Origin: Rhodococcoides fascians A44A
Lineage (GTDB): Bacteria; Actinomycetota; Actinomycetes; Mycobacteriales; Mycobacteriaceae
Reading direction: 5' to 3'
NCBI RefSeq assembly: GCF_000760735.1
Contig: NZ_JMEX01000008.1
Coordinates: 1 to 64,000 of the forward strand
Length of the DNA stretch: 64,000 nt
Position numbers and translations under genes: made by a program. Positions 30,032-38,864 of the stretch are shown here, piece after piece. The notes under the pieces are model-generated. The model was not told where the DNA came from. It worked only from the letters and a program-made list of their open reading frames with translations, and ran no database searches. Each line of letters starts with the position of its first letter. The first letter of the stretch is position 1.

Positions 30032-30853
30032 ATGAGCCTTCCCCGTCCCGCTCCGGACCGCACTGCCGTCGTCACCGGCGCCTCGTCGGGCATCGGCGAA
30101 GCCATCGCACGCGAACTCGCCTCGCGGGGCCACGGCGTCACCCTCGTCGCGAGACGGGCGGAGAAGTTACGGGAGCTGGCGGACGAACTGAGCGCTCGGG
30201 TCCGCGTGGAGGTTCTTCCTGCCGATCTGTCGGTCAGGTCCGACCGGGCTGACCTGCTGCAGCGGATCGAGCACCTCGGGCTCGTCCCGGACATCCTCGT
30301 CAACAACGCGGGCCTATCCACCCTCGGCCCCGTAGCCGCCTCGGATCCCGACGCCGAGCTGAACATGATCGAGGTCGACGTCGCGTCCGTCGCCGACCTG
30401 TGCAGTCGATTCCTCCCCGGAATGACCGCTCGGCGACGCGGGGCCGTGCTCAACGTCGCCTCCACCGCAGCGTTCCAGCCGCTTCCCGGACAGGCCGGAT
30501 ACGGCGCCTGCAAAGCCTTCGTGCTCTCCTACACCCAGAGCCTGAGCGGCGAACTGAAAGGGACCGGTGTCACCGCGACGGCGTTGTGCCCCGGCCCCGT
30601 CGACACCGGTTTCGGCGAAACCGCCGGATTCGCCAAGGAAGACGCCGAAGCAGCGTTGCCGCCCGTCATGTGGGTGTCTGCGGATGCCGTCGCGAAGACC
30701 GCCGTCGACGGAATGGCCAGGGGGCAGATGGTGGCGATCCCAGGACTGATCAACCGCGTCGCATCGATCTTCGCGGCAGTCACGCCGCGAACACTGCTGG
30801 TACCCGTCCTCGCCCGCAGCCATCCGGGCCTTCGAAAGGGAACGTCGTCATGA
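30032..30853 (+). CDS. Short-chain dehydrogenase/reductase
   Basis: A 273-residue classical SDR that uses NAD(P)H to reduce or oxidise a carbonyl/alcohol. The cofactor motif TGASSGIG begins at residue 15, NNAG follows, and the catalytic residues are Ser144, Tyr157 and Lys161 (YGACK). The PGPVDT motif after the active site is also in place. A hydrophobic C-terminal segment suggests the membrane-associated or ketoreductase-like subgroup. ATG at 30032 is preferred over GTG at 30023. The stop codon overlaps the next ATG (ATGA), coupling it to an SRPBCC protein, so the two may act on the same lipid or polyketide-like ligand. Confidence 0.9.
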   Translation: MSLPRPAPDRTAVVTGASSGIGEAIARELASRGHGVTLVARRAEKLRELADELSARVRVEVLPADLSVRSDRADLLQRIEHLGLVPDILVNNAGLSTLGPVAASDPDAELNMIEVDVASVADLCSRFLPGMTARRRGAVLNVASTAAFQPLPGQAGYGACKAFVLSYTQSLSGELKGTGVTATALCPGPVDTGFGETAGFAKEDAEAALPPVMWVSADAVAKTAVDGMARGQMVAIPGLINRVASIFAAVTPRTLLVPVLARSHPGLRKGTSS

Positions 30854-31350
30854 CGCGCGAATTCACCGTCTCCGACAGCATCGTCGTCGACGCCACCGCC
30901 GAGGAACTGTACGACGCGATCAGCGACCCCACACACATGGGATCGTGGAGTCCCGAGAACCTCGGCGCCGTCGTGCTCGACCCGCGCGACTCCGCCTACG
31001 TGGGAATGCAATTCGACGGCCGCAACAAGCGGGGCCGGGCGCAGTGGGTGACACGCTCGACGGTGACCGTCGCCGACCCCGGGAAGACGTTCGAGTTTCG
31101 AGTCTTCGCGATCGGCGTGAAATCTCCTCGCCTGAAGGGCGCGAACGCGACGTGGCGATACGATTTCGAGCCCACGCCTCAGGGAACGAAAGTCACCGAA
31201 ACCTGGACCGACGATCGTCGAAAATGGCCCGATGCAGTGGCATTCGTGTTCGACAAGATCGTCACGAGCGGCAAGACCTTCCCCGAGTTCCAGCGTCGTA
31301 ACATCCGGAAGACGTTACAGAACCTGCGAACTCACTTCGCCCGCAAGTAG
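30850..31350 (+). CDS. SRPBCC (START/polyketide cyclase-like) protein
   Basis: A 166-residue helix-grip protein: VSDSIVVDATAEELYDAISDPTHMGSWSPE at the N terminus is the typical first strand and helix of the SRPBCC/Polyketide_cyc2 family, and the C-terminal long helix ends in RRNIRKTLQNL. These proteins hold hydrophobic ligands in a deep pocket. The ligand is unknown. It is translationally coupled to the SDR gene by a four-base overlap and runs 19 bases into the convergent TetR gene. Confidence 0.85.
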   Translation: MTREFTVSDSIVVDATAEELYDAISDPTHMGSWSPENLGAVVLDPRDSAYVGMQFDGRNKRGRAQWVTRSTVTVADPGKTFEFRVFAIGVKSPRLKGANATWRYDFEPTPQGTKVTETWTDDRRKWPDAVAFVFDKIVTSGKTFPEFQRRNIRKTLQNLRTHFARK

Positions 31351-31982
31351 CCGTCGAGGAGAAACTCGATGCCCTGCATGTAGAGATCCTTGGCGCTCGA
31401 CTGCAGGTCGATCCCGGACGCAGCAACGAGATGCGGGAGCTCGGCGGCCCCGATCTGCTGCACGCGCACCGTCATCGGCGACGGATCGTCGGCAGCACGA
31501 GGCTGCGCCGACGCCAGGTTCAACACGGCGCCGAGAGTATAGTTCCACAACCCTCGGTACATCACCATCGACTCTCCCGGGGTGAGACCGAGTTCCCCAG
31601 CCGCACCGAGCATTCGATCCACCAGCCACAATGCGCCCGCACCGCCCCTGTTGCCGGTGCGCAACACGTCGGCGATCCAGCGATCGGCGACCAGCACGTC
31701 GAACACGTCTCCGATGAGCACCACGATTCGCCGACGCGGTTCCTGCGGCAGATCTATCGACGGGAACGACTCGGACACCTCGTCGAGCACGAGGGCCAGA
31801 AGCTGCTCACGATCGCCGACGTGCCGATAGATCGCCATGGGTGAGACGCCGACGTCGGCTGCAAGGGACCGCATGCTGAATCCGTCGATACCGCCGGCGT
31901 CGAGCTGAGCCTTCGCCGCGGCGACGATCTGCTCGCGAGAGACCGTCGGGGGACGCCCGAGGCGCGGGGTGCGTGTGCTCAC
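31332..31982 (-). CDS. TetR-family repressor, divergent to an MFS exporter
   Basis: A 216-residue TetR/AcrR regulator. The N-terminal helix-turn-helix shows REQIVAAAKAQLD and MRSLAADVGVSPMAIYRHVGDRE; the C-terminal part is a helical ligand domain of the TetR_C type. GTG at 31982 is the start. It is divergent from the MFS gene with only 66 bases between, a standard arrangement in which the repressor controls the exporter. The intergenic stretch contains the AT-rich palindrome TAATTAATTA at 32040-32049, a possible part of the operator. Confidence 0.88.
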   Translation of the reverse strand: MSTRTPRLGRPPTVSREQIVAAAKAQLDAGGIDGFSMRSLAADVGVSPMAIYRHVGDREQLLALVLDEVSESFPSIDLPQEPRRRIVVLIGDVFDVLVADRWIADVLRTGNRGGAGALWLVDRMLGAAGELGLTPGESMVMYRGLWNYTLGAVLNLASAQPRAADDPSPMTVRVQQIGAAELPHLVAASGIDLQSSAKDLYMQGIEFLLDGYLRAK

Positions 31983-32010
31983 CGTTTCAGTGAACCACGA
32001 GTCGACGGTG

Positions 32011-32039
32011 TTGCCATCCGAAACCGAATCAGGTAATCC
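32011..32039 (+). promoter_or_regulatory. Promoter of the MFS gene, probably leaderless
   Basis: TTGCCA (32011-32016), a 17-base spacer, and TAATCC (32034-32039), followed by nine bases to the ATG at 32049. No Shine-Dalgarno sequence precedes that ATG, so transcription is expected to start at or within a few bases of it. The AT-rich palindrome TAATTAATTA straddles the start site. Confidence 0.6.
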
Positions 32040-32048
32040 TAATTAATT

Positions 32049-33455
32049 ATGAGCGACCGTATATTTAGTCCGGGTCTGATTCTGACCTCGGCTGCCCTCG
32101 CCCAGTTCCTTGTCGCCTTCGACATGTCCGTCATGAACGTCGCGCTTCCCGACATCCAGTCCTCGCTCGGATTCAGCGACGCCGACCTGTCCTGGGTCGT
32201 CAACGCCTACGCCCTCGCATTCGGCGGGCTGCTGCTGCTCGGCGGGCGACTGTGCGACGTCGTCGGCACCCGCGCGGTGCTACTCGCCGGATTCACCGTC
32301 TTCGGAGTGGTGAGCGTGCTCGGCGCGCTGGCCACCCAGCCCTGGATGCTCGTTGCCGCACGTGCCGTACAGGGCCTCGGCGCAGCACTGATCGCCCCCG
32401 CAGGCCTGGCCGCGTTGAGTTCGGCGTTCCCGACCGGCAAGCAACGCGCCAAGGCCTTCGGAATCGGCGCCATGGCATCCGCCGGAGGCGGCGCCATCGG
32501 CGTGGTTCTCAGCGGACTGCTGACCGACGCCGTCGACTGGCGGCTCGTGATGTTCTCGGCAGTGCCGTTCGCCGTCATCGCAGGCATCGCCGCCTACATC
32601 GGGATGCCGCACCACACCGACGAGCGCGTGGGCAGCCTGGACGTTCCAGGTGCCGTACTGGCCACCGGAGCCATAGTGCTGTTGGCCTACACCGTGATTC
32701 AGACCGAGTCGCGCGGATGGACGGAAGCGTACGTGCTTCTCGGGTTCGGCGCGAGCGTCCTGCTTCTCGTCGCTTTCGTCCTCGCGGAGACGCGCGCCAC
32801 CGAGCCCCTCGTCCGCTTCGCCACCCTGCGTCGACCACGCATCGCCATGGCGAACATCATCATGTGCGTCCTGTGCGCAGCACAGTTCAGTGGCTTCTAC
32901 TTCGTATCTCTGTACCTACAACGCGGACTCGGCTACTCCCCTACCCGCACCGGCATCGCGTTCCTACCGTTCTGCGTCGGCCTCGTGTTCGCGATCGTCG
33001 TCTCCACCGCACTGCTCACCCGCATCGGCGCCAAGCCGCTCCTGGCCGTCGGCACCGCCCTGGCATCCGCCGGACTGTTCTGGTTCTCGCTGATGGACGT
33101 CGAGGGCAATTTCGTTGCGACACTGCTCGGTCCATCCATCCTGTTGAGCGTCGGCGTCGGACTCAGCTTCATGCCACTGTCCAACATCGCGACCGCCGAC
33201 CTACCGCCCGACGAGGTCGGAATGGCGTCCGGACTGCTCAGCACGTCGCGTCAGATCGGTGGATCCATCGGTCTCGCCGTGCTGGTGTCGGTCGCAGCCG
33301 GAGCGACAACCAGCTCCCAGCCCGCCGACCTCGTACACGGATACAGCCTCGCCCTGCTCGCCTGCGCAGGACTACTCGCCGTCGGATTCGTCCTGTCCCT
33401 CGGATTTCCGAAACCTGCTGTCGATCACGCTCTTTCCGCGAGCCCCCGAACGTAG
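32049..33455 (+). CDS. MFS drug exporter (DHA2-like)
   Basis: A 468-residue inner-membrane transporter of the major facilitator superfamily. The opening FDMSVMNVALPDIQSSLGFS is the DHA2 motif D1 (LDxTIVNVALP-like), GGRLCDVVGTR is motif A, and the segment around QGLGAALIAPAGLA matches motif C-like helix 4-5. About 12-14 hydrophobic segments are seen. Such proteins extrude toxic compounds by proton antiport. It is divergent from a TetR gene, the likely repressor. The 3' end overlaps the convergent DinB gene by 31 bases. Confidence 0.9.
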   Translation: MSDRIFSPGLILTSAALAQFLVAFDMSVMNVALPDIQSSLGFSDADLSWVVNAYALAFGGLLLLGGRLCDVVGTRAVLLAGFTVFGVVSVLGALATQPWMLVAARAVQGLGAALIAPAGLAALSSAFPTGKQRAKAFGIGAMASAGGGAIGVVLSGLLTDAVDWRLVMFSAVPFAVIAGIAAYIGMPHHTDERVGSLDVPGAVLATGAIVLLAYTVIQTESRGWTEAYVLLGFGASVLLLVAFVLAETRATEPLVRFATLRRPRIAMANIIMCVLCAAQFSGFYFVSLYLQRGLGYSPTRTGIAFLPFCVGLVFAIVVSTALLTRIGAKPLLAVGTALASAGLFWFSLMDVEGNFVATLLGPSILLSVGVGLSFMPLSNIATADLPPDEVGMASGLLSTSRQIGGSIGLAVLVSVAAGATTSSQPADLVHGYSLALLACAGLLAVGFVLSLGFPKPAVDHALSASPRT

Positions 33456-33937
33456 GCAGCCTGGCCTGCGTGCTGAAGATCGTCGGAGACGACCGAAACG
33501 AGGCGAACACCGAGGGTCACCGGCGGATCCCAATTGTCGTCGACCACCCGATCCAGATCTTCGGCACCCAGAGACTGCACGTAAGCAACAGTTTTCGCGT
33601 GGACGGCGTCGTGGTAATCGCGCAGCAGATCAGCACTGCTCGCCACCGCTGCGACGTCGTCGGACGACTGCCCGTAACCGATCGTATCGTCGTCGAACGG
33701 CAGCGCGAACCGGTCACTCCAGCCATCGGCGGTCCACACCTGCTCGGAACCCGCCACCCCGGCGATGTGATCGTCCTGCACACGCGTCAGATGCCAGATC
33801 AACCACGCAACCGTGTTGGCCTCGGAGTCGGCGCGGAACGTCAGGGCCTGCTCCGGGATGTCGTCGAGGGTGTCGTGCACGACACCCTTGACACGTTCGA
33901 AAGCGTCCACCAGTACTTCGGCGTGATTCACGAGCAT
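33425..33937 (-). CDS. DinB/DUF664-family (mycothiol-transferase-like) protein
   Basis: A 170-residue four-helix-bundle protein. The motif WLIWHLTRVQDDHIA carries the first conserved metal-binding His of the DinB superfamily, and SDDLQHAGQAAYVRGL the C-terminal one; a middle His is in LRDYHDAVHAK. In actinobacteria such proteins often act as thiol transferases using mycothiol, but the substrate is unknown. ATG at 33937 puts the first helix at the usual place; ATG at 33958 would add 7 residues. Ends inside the convergent MFS gene. Confidence 0.85.
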   Translation of the reverse strand: MLVNHAEVLVDAFERVKGVVHDTLDDIPEQALTFRADSEANTVAWLIWHLTRVQDDHIAGVAGSEQVWTADGWSDRFALPFDDDTIGYGQSSDDVAAVASSADLLRDYHDAVHAKTVAYVQSLGAEDLDRVVDDNWDPPVTLGVRLVSVVSDDLQHAGQAAYVRGLAERA

Positions 33938-34021
33938 CCTTTCGTCGGCACATCTCATGCATACCCCACGATGAATTCTGTCACCGGAATTTCCATCACC
34001 CGTGCGCCCGTTGCACCGAGC

Positions 34022-35035
34022 ATGAAGGCAATCAGGTACACCCGGACCGGCGACTCATCCGTACTCACCCTCGAGGACCGCGACATCCCTGAACCAGGAC
34101 CAGGCGAAGTGCGCGTCAAGGTCGCCGTCTCCGGCGTCAACCCCACCGACTGGAAGAACCGAAGCGGCGCGACCGGCGAACTCGCCTTCGACGAGGTCTC
34201 CCCCAACCAGGATGGCGCAGGCACCGTCGACGCCACCGGACCGGGAGTGGAAGGCCTCGCCAACGGCGACCGCGTCTGGCTCTATCTTTCCCAGTACCAA
34301 CGCCCCTCCGGCACCGCCCAGGAGTACACCGTCGTGTCCGCCGACCACGTCGTCCGGTTACCCGAGAACGTCTCCTTCGACGTTGGCGCATCCCTCGGCG
34401 TACCCGCGATGACCGCTCACCGCGCCCTGACGGTCTCCGAGGACGGACCGACACGACTGCACCCCTCCGCCCTCGACGGCAAGACGGTCCTCGTGGCCGG
34501 TGGCGCCGGAGCCGTCGGGCACGCGGCGATCCAGCTGGCCCGATGGGCAGGAGCAACCGTCGTGACCACCGTCAGCGGACCCGAGAAGGCCGCCCTCGCG
34601 ACAGCCGCGGGAGCCCACCACGTCGTCAACTACAAGACCGGCGACGCCGCCTCCGAAATCCGCGCGATCGCACCGAACGGAGTGGACCTGATCGTCGAGG
34701 TCGCGCCCGCGCAGAACGCGGAGTTGAACGCCGCCGTCGCCGCGAACCGCGCATCGATCGCGATATACGCCAACAACGGCGGCGACAGCTTCACCCTCGA
34801 CATTCGGCCGAACATGGTGACCAACGCCCGCTACCAGTTCGTGCTGCTCTACACCGTCGGTGCAGACGCGCTGAAAGCCGCCGAAGAAGACGTCACAGCC
34901 GCTGCTGCAGCCGGCGTCCTCGAGGTGGGTCGGGACGCGGGCCTACCTCTGCACCGCTTCTCCCTGGCAGACACCGCAGCTGCCCACGATGCCGTGGAAA
35001 ACGGCACCGTCGGAAAGGTGCTGATAGACCTCTGA
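34022..35035 (+). CDS. NADPH:quinone reductase (zinc-free MDR family)
   Basis: A 337-residue medium-chain oxidoreductase of the quinone oxidoreductase type. The N-terminal GroES-like domain opens MKAIRYTRTGDSSVLTLED, and the Rossmann domain has VLVAGGAGAVGHAAIQLA, which is the AxxGxxG-type NADPH site. The zinc ligands of alcohol dehydrogenases are missing. It reduces quinones or alkenals with NADPH. ATG at 34022 matches the family start; an in-frame ATG at 33971 would add 17 residues. It is followed closely by a methyltransferase gene. Confidence 0.88.
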   Translation: MKAIRYTRTGDSSVLTLEDRDIPEPGPGEVRVKVAVSGVNPTDWKNRSGATGELAFDEVSPNQDGAGTVDATGPGVEGLANGDRVWLYLSQYQRPSGTAQEYTVVSADHVVRLPENVSFDVGASLGVPAMTAHRALTVSEDGPTRLHPSALDGKTVLVAGGAGAVGHAAIQLARWAGATVVTTVSGPEKAALATAAGAHHVVNYKTGDAASEIRAIAPNGVDLIVEVAPAQNAELNAAVAANRASIAIYANNGGDSFTLDIRPNMVTNARYQFVLLYTVGADALKAAEEDVTAAAAAGVLEVGRDAGLPLHRFSLADTAAAHDAVENGTVGKVLIDL

Positions 35036-35104
35036 CCCTATGTGAGTGTTGCCGAAACAGCAAAAGGTGTTGCGGAATCTCGACAGGAGTTGCATCCTGG
35101 ACCC

Positions 35105-35737
35105 ATGCACACACATGACGAGCCCGTGTTCGATCAGGCCTTCTGGGACAATCTCTACACCGAGCAGGCGCAGCGCTGGAGCGGGAACGCCAACCCAGTC
35201 CTGATCACCGAGGCCTCCGAGCTCATCCCGGGAACTGCGCTCGACATCGGCAGTGGCGAGGGCGGCGACGCACGCTGGCTGGCCGACAACGGGTGGACGA
35301 CGACCGGCGCCGACATCTCGGCGGTTGCCATCGAGCGCGCCCGAGAGACACAAGGCGACCGCACCATCACGTGGCTGCACCGCGATTTGCTGACGTGGGA
35401 GCCCGAGGAACGGTACGACCTCGTCACTGCGCACTTCTTCCAACTGCCTCCCCATCAGGTCGGCCCCGCGTTCCAGCGTTTCGGTACCGCGGTGGCCCCC
35501 GGCGGGCACCTGCTGATCGTCGGGCACAGCCCCAACGACCACCTCGCGTCGCACCACCAGCACGCGCAGATGCTGTTCGACGTCGACACCATCACTGCCC
35601 TCTTCGACGAGGACCAGTGGACGACGGTCGTCGCCGAGGACCGCGCCCGTCCCGGAATCGACCCGGACGGCACACCCGCCGAGCGCACCGACACGGTGGT
35701 CCTCCTGCGTCGCTCCCAGCCGACGGAACGCACCTAG
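35105..35737 (+). CDS. Class I SAM-dependent methyltransferase
   Basis: A 210-residue enzyme with motif I ALDIGSGEGGDARWLA, a typical motif II (GADISAVAIERA) and post-motif region PEERYDLVTAHFFQLP. The N-terminal FDQAFWDNLY and the whole plan resemble tellurite-resistance TehB/thiopurine-like methyltransferases. The substrate is unknown. ATG at 35105 is chosen because homologous parts begin there; a GTG at 35042 would add 21 poorly conserved residues. Confidence 0.87.
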   Translation: MHTHDEPVFDQAFWDNLYTEQAQRWSGNANPVLITEASELIPGTALDIGSGEGGDARWLADNGWTTTGADISAVAIERARETQGDRTITWLHRDLLTWEPEERYDLVTAHFFQLPPHQVGPAFQRFGTAVAPGGHLLIVGHSPNDHLASHHQHAQMLFDVDTITALFDEDQWTTVVAEDRARPGIDPDGTPAERTDTVVLLRRSQPTERT

Positions 35738-35747
35738 ACTCGACCGA

Positions 35748-35777
35748 ATGCCGCTGAAGTACATGCCGCTGAAGTAC
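35748..35777 (+). repeat. Perfect 15-bp tandem duplication at the start of the VanZ gene
   Basis: ATGCCGCTGAAGTAC occurs twice in direct succession (35748-35762, 35763-35777). It duplicates the start codon and gives the N terminus MPLKYMPLKYY, with two in-frame ATGs. A recent slippage event is the simplest explanation. Confidence 0.95.
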
Positions 35778-36107
35778 TACGCCCCGTTGGCCGTGTCGCT
35801 GTCGGCGGCGATGATCATCCTGTTCACACCGGCGTCCGGCGTGCCCAGTGGTTTTCAGCACAGCGACAAGATCATTCACTTCCTCCTGTTCGCGGCGCTG
35901 GCGTACTCGTCGCGATTCGCCGGTATCACCGTGCGGGTGACCCTCGCCTGGACGGTGGCGTTCGCGGCGGCGTCGGAGGTCCTCCAGGCTCTGCTTCCAC
36001 TGGGGCGCAGCGGGTCGGCACTCGACGCGGTCTTCGACGTCCTCGGCGTCTGCGCAGGCCTGCTGATCGCCGTCCGCGTCCTTCCGGCCCGGTCGGCTAT
36101 ACACTGA
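35748..36107 (+). CDS. VanZ-like membrane protein
   Basis: A 119-residue membrane protein with three to four hydrophobic helices. The motif SDKIIHFLLFAALAYSS and the later SEVLQALLPLGRSGSALDAVFDVLG are the VanZ family (PF04892) signature, including the acidic residue before the last helix. VanZ itself gives low-level teicoplanin resistance, but most family members have no known role. It starts 10 bases after the methyltransferase stop. Either of two ATGs (35748 or 35763) could be used. Confidence 0.88.
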   Translation: MPLKYMPLKYYAPLAVSLSAAMIILFTPASGVPSGFQHSDKIIHFLLFAALAYSSRFAGITVRVTLAWTVAFAAASEVLQALLPLGRSGSALDAVFDVLGVCAGLLIAVRVLPARSAIH

Positions 36108-36147
36108 GCACACTGCTCCGGGGGTCCTCGGCTCGCACGCCACCTCC

Positions 36148-36162
36148 GGAAGGTTCACCATC
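36148..36162 (+). promoter_or_regulatory. Ribosome binding site in front of an apparent ATC start codon
   Basis: GGAAGG (36148-36153), six bases (TTCACC), then ATC (36160-36162) in frame with the Stealth gene. The reading frame from here to the first ATG (36337) has coding-type third positions (about 79 percent G/C), and no ATG, GTG or TTG occurs between the upstream in-frame stop at 36064 and 36337. This is the only well-spaced ribosome binding site in the stretch, so it decides the start. Confidence 0.6.
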
Positions 36163-37767
36163 ACCTCGACGTCCGCTCCGCACGATATCTACCTCGTTCC
36201 TCCCGAGCAGGACTCGGACGAACCCGTCCTCGGCGCGTCGGCCGATACGACTGCACGCCTCACCGGCCGCGCGGACATCGTTCCGTTCGGCGGTCGGTTC
36301 GCACTGAAGATCACCTCGACGACGCCTCACCAGGCGATGGTCGAGGATCTTCTGTTCGTTCGGGCCGTGCTCGACGACGCAGCGATCCCGTACCTCCTGG
36401 TGCGAGGAAACGACGAACGTCCGGTCGTCGCCATCGACGATTCGCGTCGCGCTGCTCTTCGGGACGCACTGGTGGCGGCATGCACCGCCGAGCCGTTCTA
36501 CTGCAAGACCGTCGACGTCAAACGCGGCAAGGCAGTGCTCGTCGCCGACGGAGGACTCGACGACTCACCCAACGCACGAATCTTCCGGTTGTTCCGACCC
36601 CGCGCAGAACCGACGAGCGGTTTGAACTACGGCGCGTCCACCGCGGTACAGATCGAACTGTGGGACATCTCGGCGTCGGACATCGTTCTGCCCGTCGAGA
36701 ACTCTCTGACCCGCCGAACGATCAAACCCGAGGAAGCGGTACGCGGCACCGTCGACCGGTTCGGCAAGACGTGGCCGACCATCGAGAACATGTTCGCCGA
36801 CCACGCGTCCGACATCAATTTCGACATCGACATCGTGTTCTCCTGGGTCGACGGTTCGTCGGCGGAATTCCAGGCCCAACGCGCGAAGCGCATGCAGAAC
36901 TACGTCGTCGGCGAGGGGGACGCGTCCGCCGCACGCTTCCGTCAGATCGACGAGCTGAAGTACGCCCTCCGATCGATCCACATGTATGCACCGTGGATCA
37001 GGCGAATCTTCGTCGCAACCGACTCCGACCGGCCGTCGTGGCTCGCCGACGATCCACGCGTCACGTTCGTGCCGAGCGAGACCTTCTTCGTCGACACGTC
37101 CGTACTGCCGACCCACAATTCACAGGCTGTCGAGTGCCAGCTGCACCACATCCCCGGACTGTCCGAGCACTTCCTCTACTCCAATGACGACATGTTCTTC
37201 GGTCGACCCGTCGGACCGCAGATGTTCTTCTCCCCCGGCGGCATCAGCATGTTCATCGAAGCCCCCATCCGAATCGGACTGGGCTACAACGACGCCGACC
37301 GGAGCGGATTCGAGAACGCCGCCCGCGTCAACCGTCGGCTCCTACAGGACCGATTCGGCATGACGACCACCCGCCACCTCGAACACGCAGCGACCCCGTT
37401 GCGCAAGAGCGTCATGCAGGAGATGGAGAACGAGTTTCCCGACGAGTTCGCGTCCACCGCGGCCAGCGTGTTCCGTGCGAGCACCAACATCTCGGTGACG
37501 AACTCGCTCTACCACTACTACGCCCTGATGAGCGGCCGAGCGGTGGTGCAACGCGACGCGAAGGTCACCTACATCGACACCACGGCATACGCCGGTCTCC
37601 ACCGGATGGAATCGATGCTGCCCAAACGCGCAGTCGACTTCTTCTGTCTCAACGACGGCAGCTTTCCGGAGGTCGATCTCGAAGTGCGCACCCATCGCGT
37701 CACCGAGTTCCTCGACCGCTACTTCCCCATCGTCGCGCCGTGGGAAAGTTCGGCTCGGGCCGAGTGA
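36160..37767 (+). CDS. Stealth-family capsular polysaccharide phosphotransferase
   Basis: About 535 residues if it begins at the ATC at 36160 (476 from the ATG at 36337). The Stealth conserved regions are all present: CR1 near residue 221 (DIVFSWVDGSS), CR2 near 261 (DELKYALRSIHMYAPW), CR3 near 319 (HNSQAVECQLHHIPGLSEHFLY followed by NDDMFFG) and CR4 near 490 (FFCLNDGSF). Family members are hexose-1-phosphate transferases that build phosphoglycan polymers; human GlcNAc-1-phosphotransferase shares the fold. In actinobacteria the role is thought to be surface glycan or teichoic-acid-like polymer synthesis. The upstream extension contains a conserved-looking YLVPPEQDSDEPVLG. It ends one base before the convergent phosphodiesterase gene. 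Confidence 0.85.
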   Translation: MTSTSAPHDIYLVPPEQDSDEPVLGASADTTARLTGRADIVPFGGRFALKITSTTPHQAMVEDLLFVRAVLDDAAIPYLLVRGNDERPVVAIDDSRRAALRDALVAACTAEPFYCKTVDVKRGKAVLVADGGLDDSPNARIFRLFRPRAEPTSGLNYGASTAVQIELWDISASDIVLPVENSLTRRTIKPEEAVRGTVDRFGKTWPTIENMFADHASDINFDIDIVFSWVDGSSAEFQAQRAKRMQNYVVGEGDASAARFRQIDELKYALRSIHMYAPWIRRIFVATDSDRPSWLADDPRVTFVPSETFFVDTSVLPTHNSQAVECQLHHIPGLSEHFLYSNDDMFFGRPVGPQMFFSPGGISMFIEAPIRIGLGYNDADRSGFENAARVNRRLLQDRFGMTTTRHLEHAATPLRKSVMQEMENEFPDEFASTAASVFRASTNISVTNSLYHYYALMSGRAVVQRDAKVTYIDTTAYAGLHRMESMLPKRAVDFFCLNDGSFPEVDLEVRTHRVTEFLDRYFPIVAPWESSARAE

Positions 37768-37768
37768 A

Positions 37769-38674
37769 CTAGACGTCCACTCTCGAGTGGCGAGTGCTGT
37801 CGGCAATCGTCACGCCCGCGCGGTCGAGCCGCCGTGCGACCTCGTCGGCCGAGACGTACTCGCCGACGGTGTCGTACGAGCCTATCGGCACCACCGAATG
37901 CACGACGGTGTCGTCGTAGACGTGCACCAGGTTGAACGCCTGGGCCCCGTCCCGGCCACGGATCGCGCCCGGCTCCACACTCAAGTCCTGGGTGTAACAC
38001 GTCGCCGACGCCACCGACACCGGAATTCCGGCGAACGTCGCCGTCGTCGAATAATGCAGATGCCCGGCGATGATGGACCGAACATCGGTGCCGCGGACCA
38101 CGTCGGCCAGCCTGTGCTGATCGACCAGTTCGACGAGCACCGCCAGATCCAGCACCGTCGGAACCGGAGGATGATGCATGGCGAGAATGGTCCCGAACTC
38201 GGCCGGGGTGGCGAGAACATCGGCGAGCCAATCCAACTGCGCGGCCGTCACTTCACCGTGATGTGCGCCGGGGACCGTCGAATCGAGGGTGATCACGCGG
38301 AGGCCGTCGATGTCGTGGACACGATCGACCGACCCCGACGCGTGCTCCTGATCGAGCAGCCGCGACCGAAACGTCGCCCGATCGTCGTGATTGCCCATCG
38401 CCCAGACGACCGTCGCACCCAAGGCGTCGGCAACGGGTTCGACGAGGCGGCGCAAGGTGTCGTACGCGCCCGGCTCCCCTCGATCGGTCAGATCCCCCGT
38501 GAAGACGAACGCGTCGGGGCGAACACCGGACGCCTCGACGTCGGCGAGAAGACGGGTCAACCTGGCAGTACTGTCCACTGCGCCGTACAGATCTCCGTCG
38601 GCAACCAGATGGGTATCGCTGACGTGCAACAAGCAGTGATTCGGGCGTGGATACTCCGCCGTCCGAGCCTTCAT
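37769..38674 (-). CDS. Class III cyclic-nucleotide-type phosphodiesterase
   Basis: A 301-residue metallophosphoesterase resembling mycobacterial Rv0805 and CpdA. Metal-binding motifs in order: [29 protein letters not shown] and AGHLHY. Rv0805 cleaves 2',3'- and 3',5'-cyclic nucleotides; the same may apply here, unproven. ATG at 38674 is preferred; an upstream ATG at 38842 would add 56 residues without family resemblance. Convergent with the Stealth gene, with no room for a terminator. Confidence 0.85.
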   Translation of the reverse strand: MKARTAEYPRPNHCLLHVSDTHLVADGDLYGAVDSTARLTRLLADVEASGVRPDAFVFTGDLTDRGEPGAYDTLRRLVEPVADALGATVVWAMGNHDDRATFRSRLLDQEHASGSVDRVHDIDGLRVITLDSTVPGAHHGEVTAAQLDWLADVLATPAEFGTILAMHHPPVPTVLDLAVLVELVDQHRLADVVRGTDVRSIIAGHLHYSTTATFAGIPVSVASATCYTQDLSVEPGAIRGRDGAQAFNLVHVYDDTVVHSVVPIGSYDTVGEYVSADEVARRLDRAGVTIADSTRHSRVDV

Positions 38675-38864
38675 CGGTAACTCGCTTCCGATCGGCCGTG
38701 GTGGGCACGCTGATCGCGTGGTCCTCTTCCTCAACCCTAGCCAAGACTCCAGAGGAAAATAGCGCGGGTACGTCACACCAACATGGAACGAACATCTGCC
38801 GGGAGTCCCGGCACCGGCGCAGTGGCCTAGATTTGGGTCCACTCCCTACGAGAGGATCCCGCCC

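Noticed and set aside
32252..34021. Long plus-strand frame running into the quinone reductase from the MFS region
   Set aside because: Upstream of 34022 it is out of frame with the MFS gene and opposite the DinB gene, with Arg-rich shadow composition.
35042..35104. GTG start at 35042 for the methyltransferase
   Set aside because: It adds 21 residues unlike the family, and the ATG at 35105 fits the domain start.
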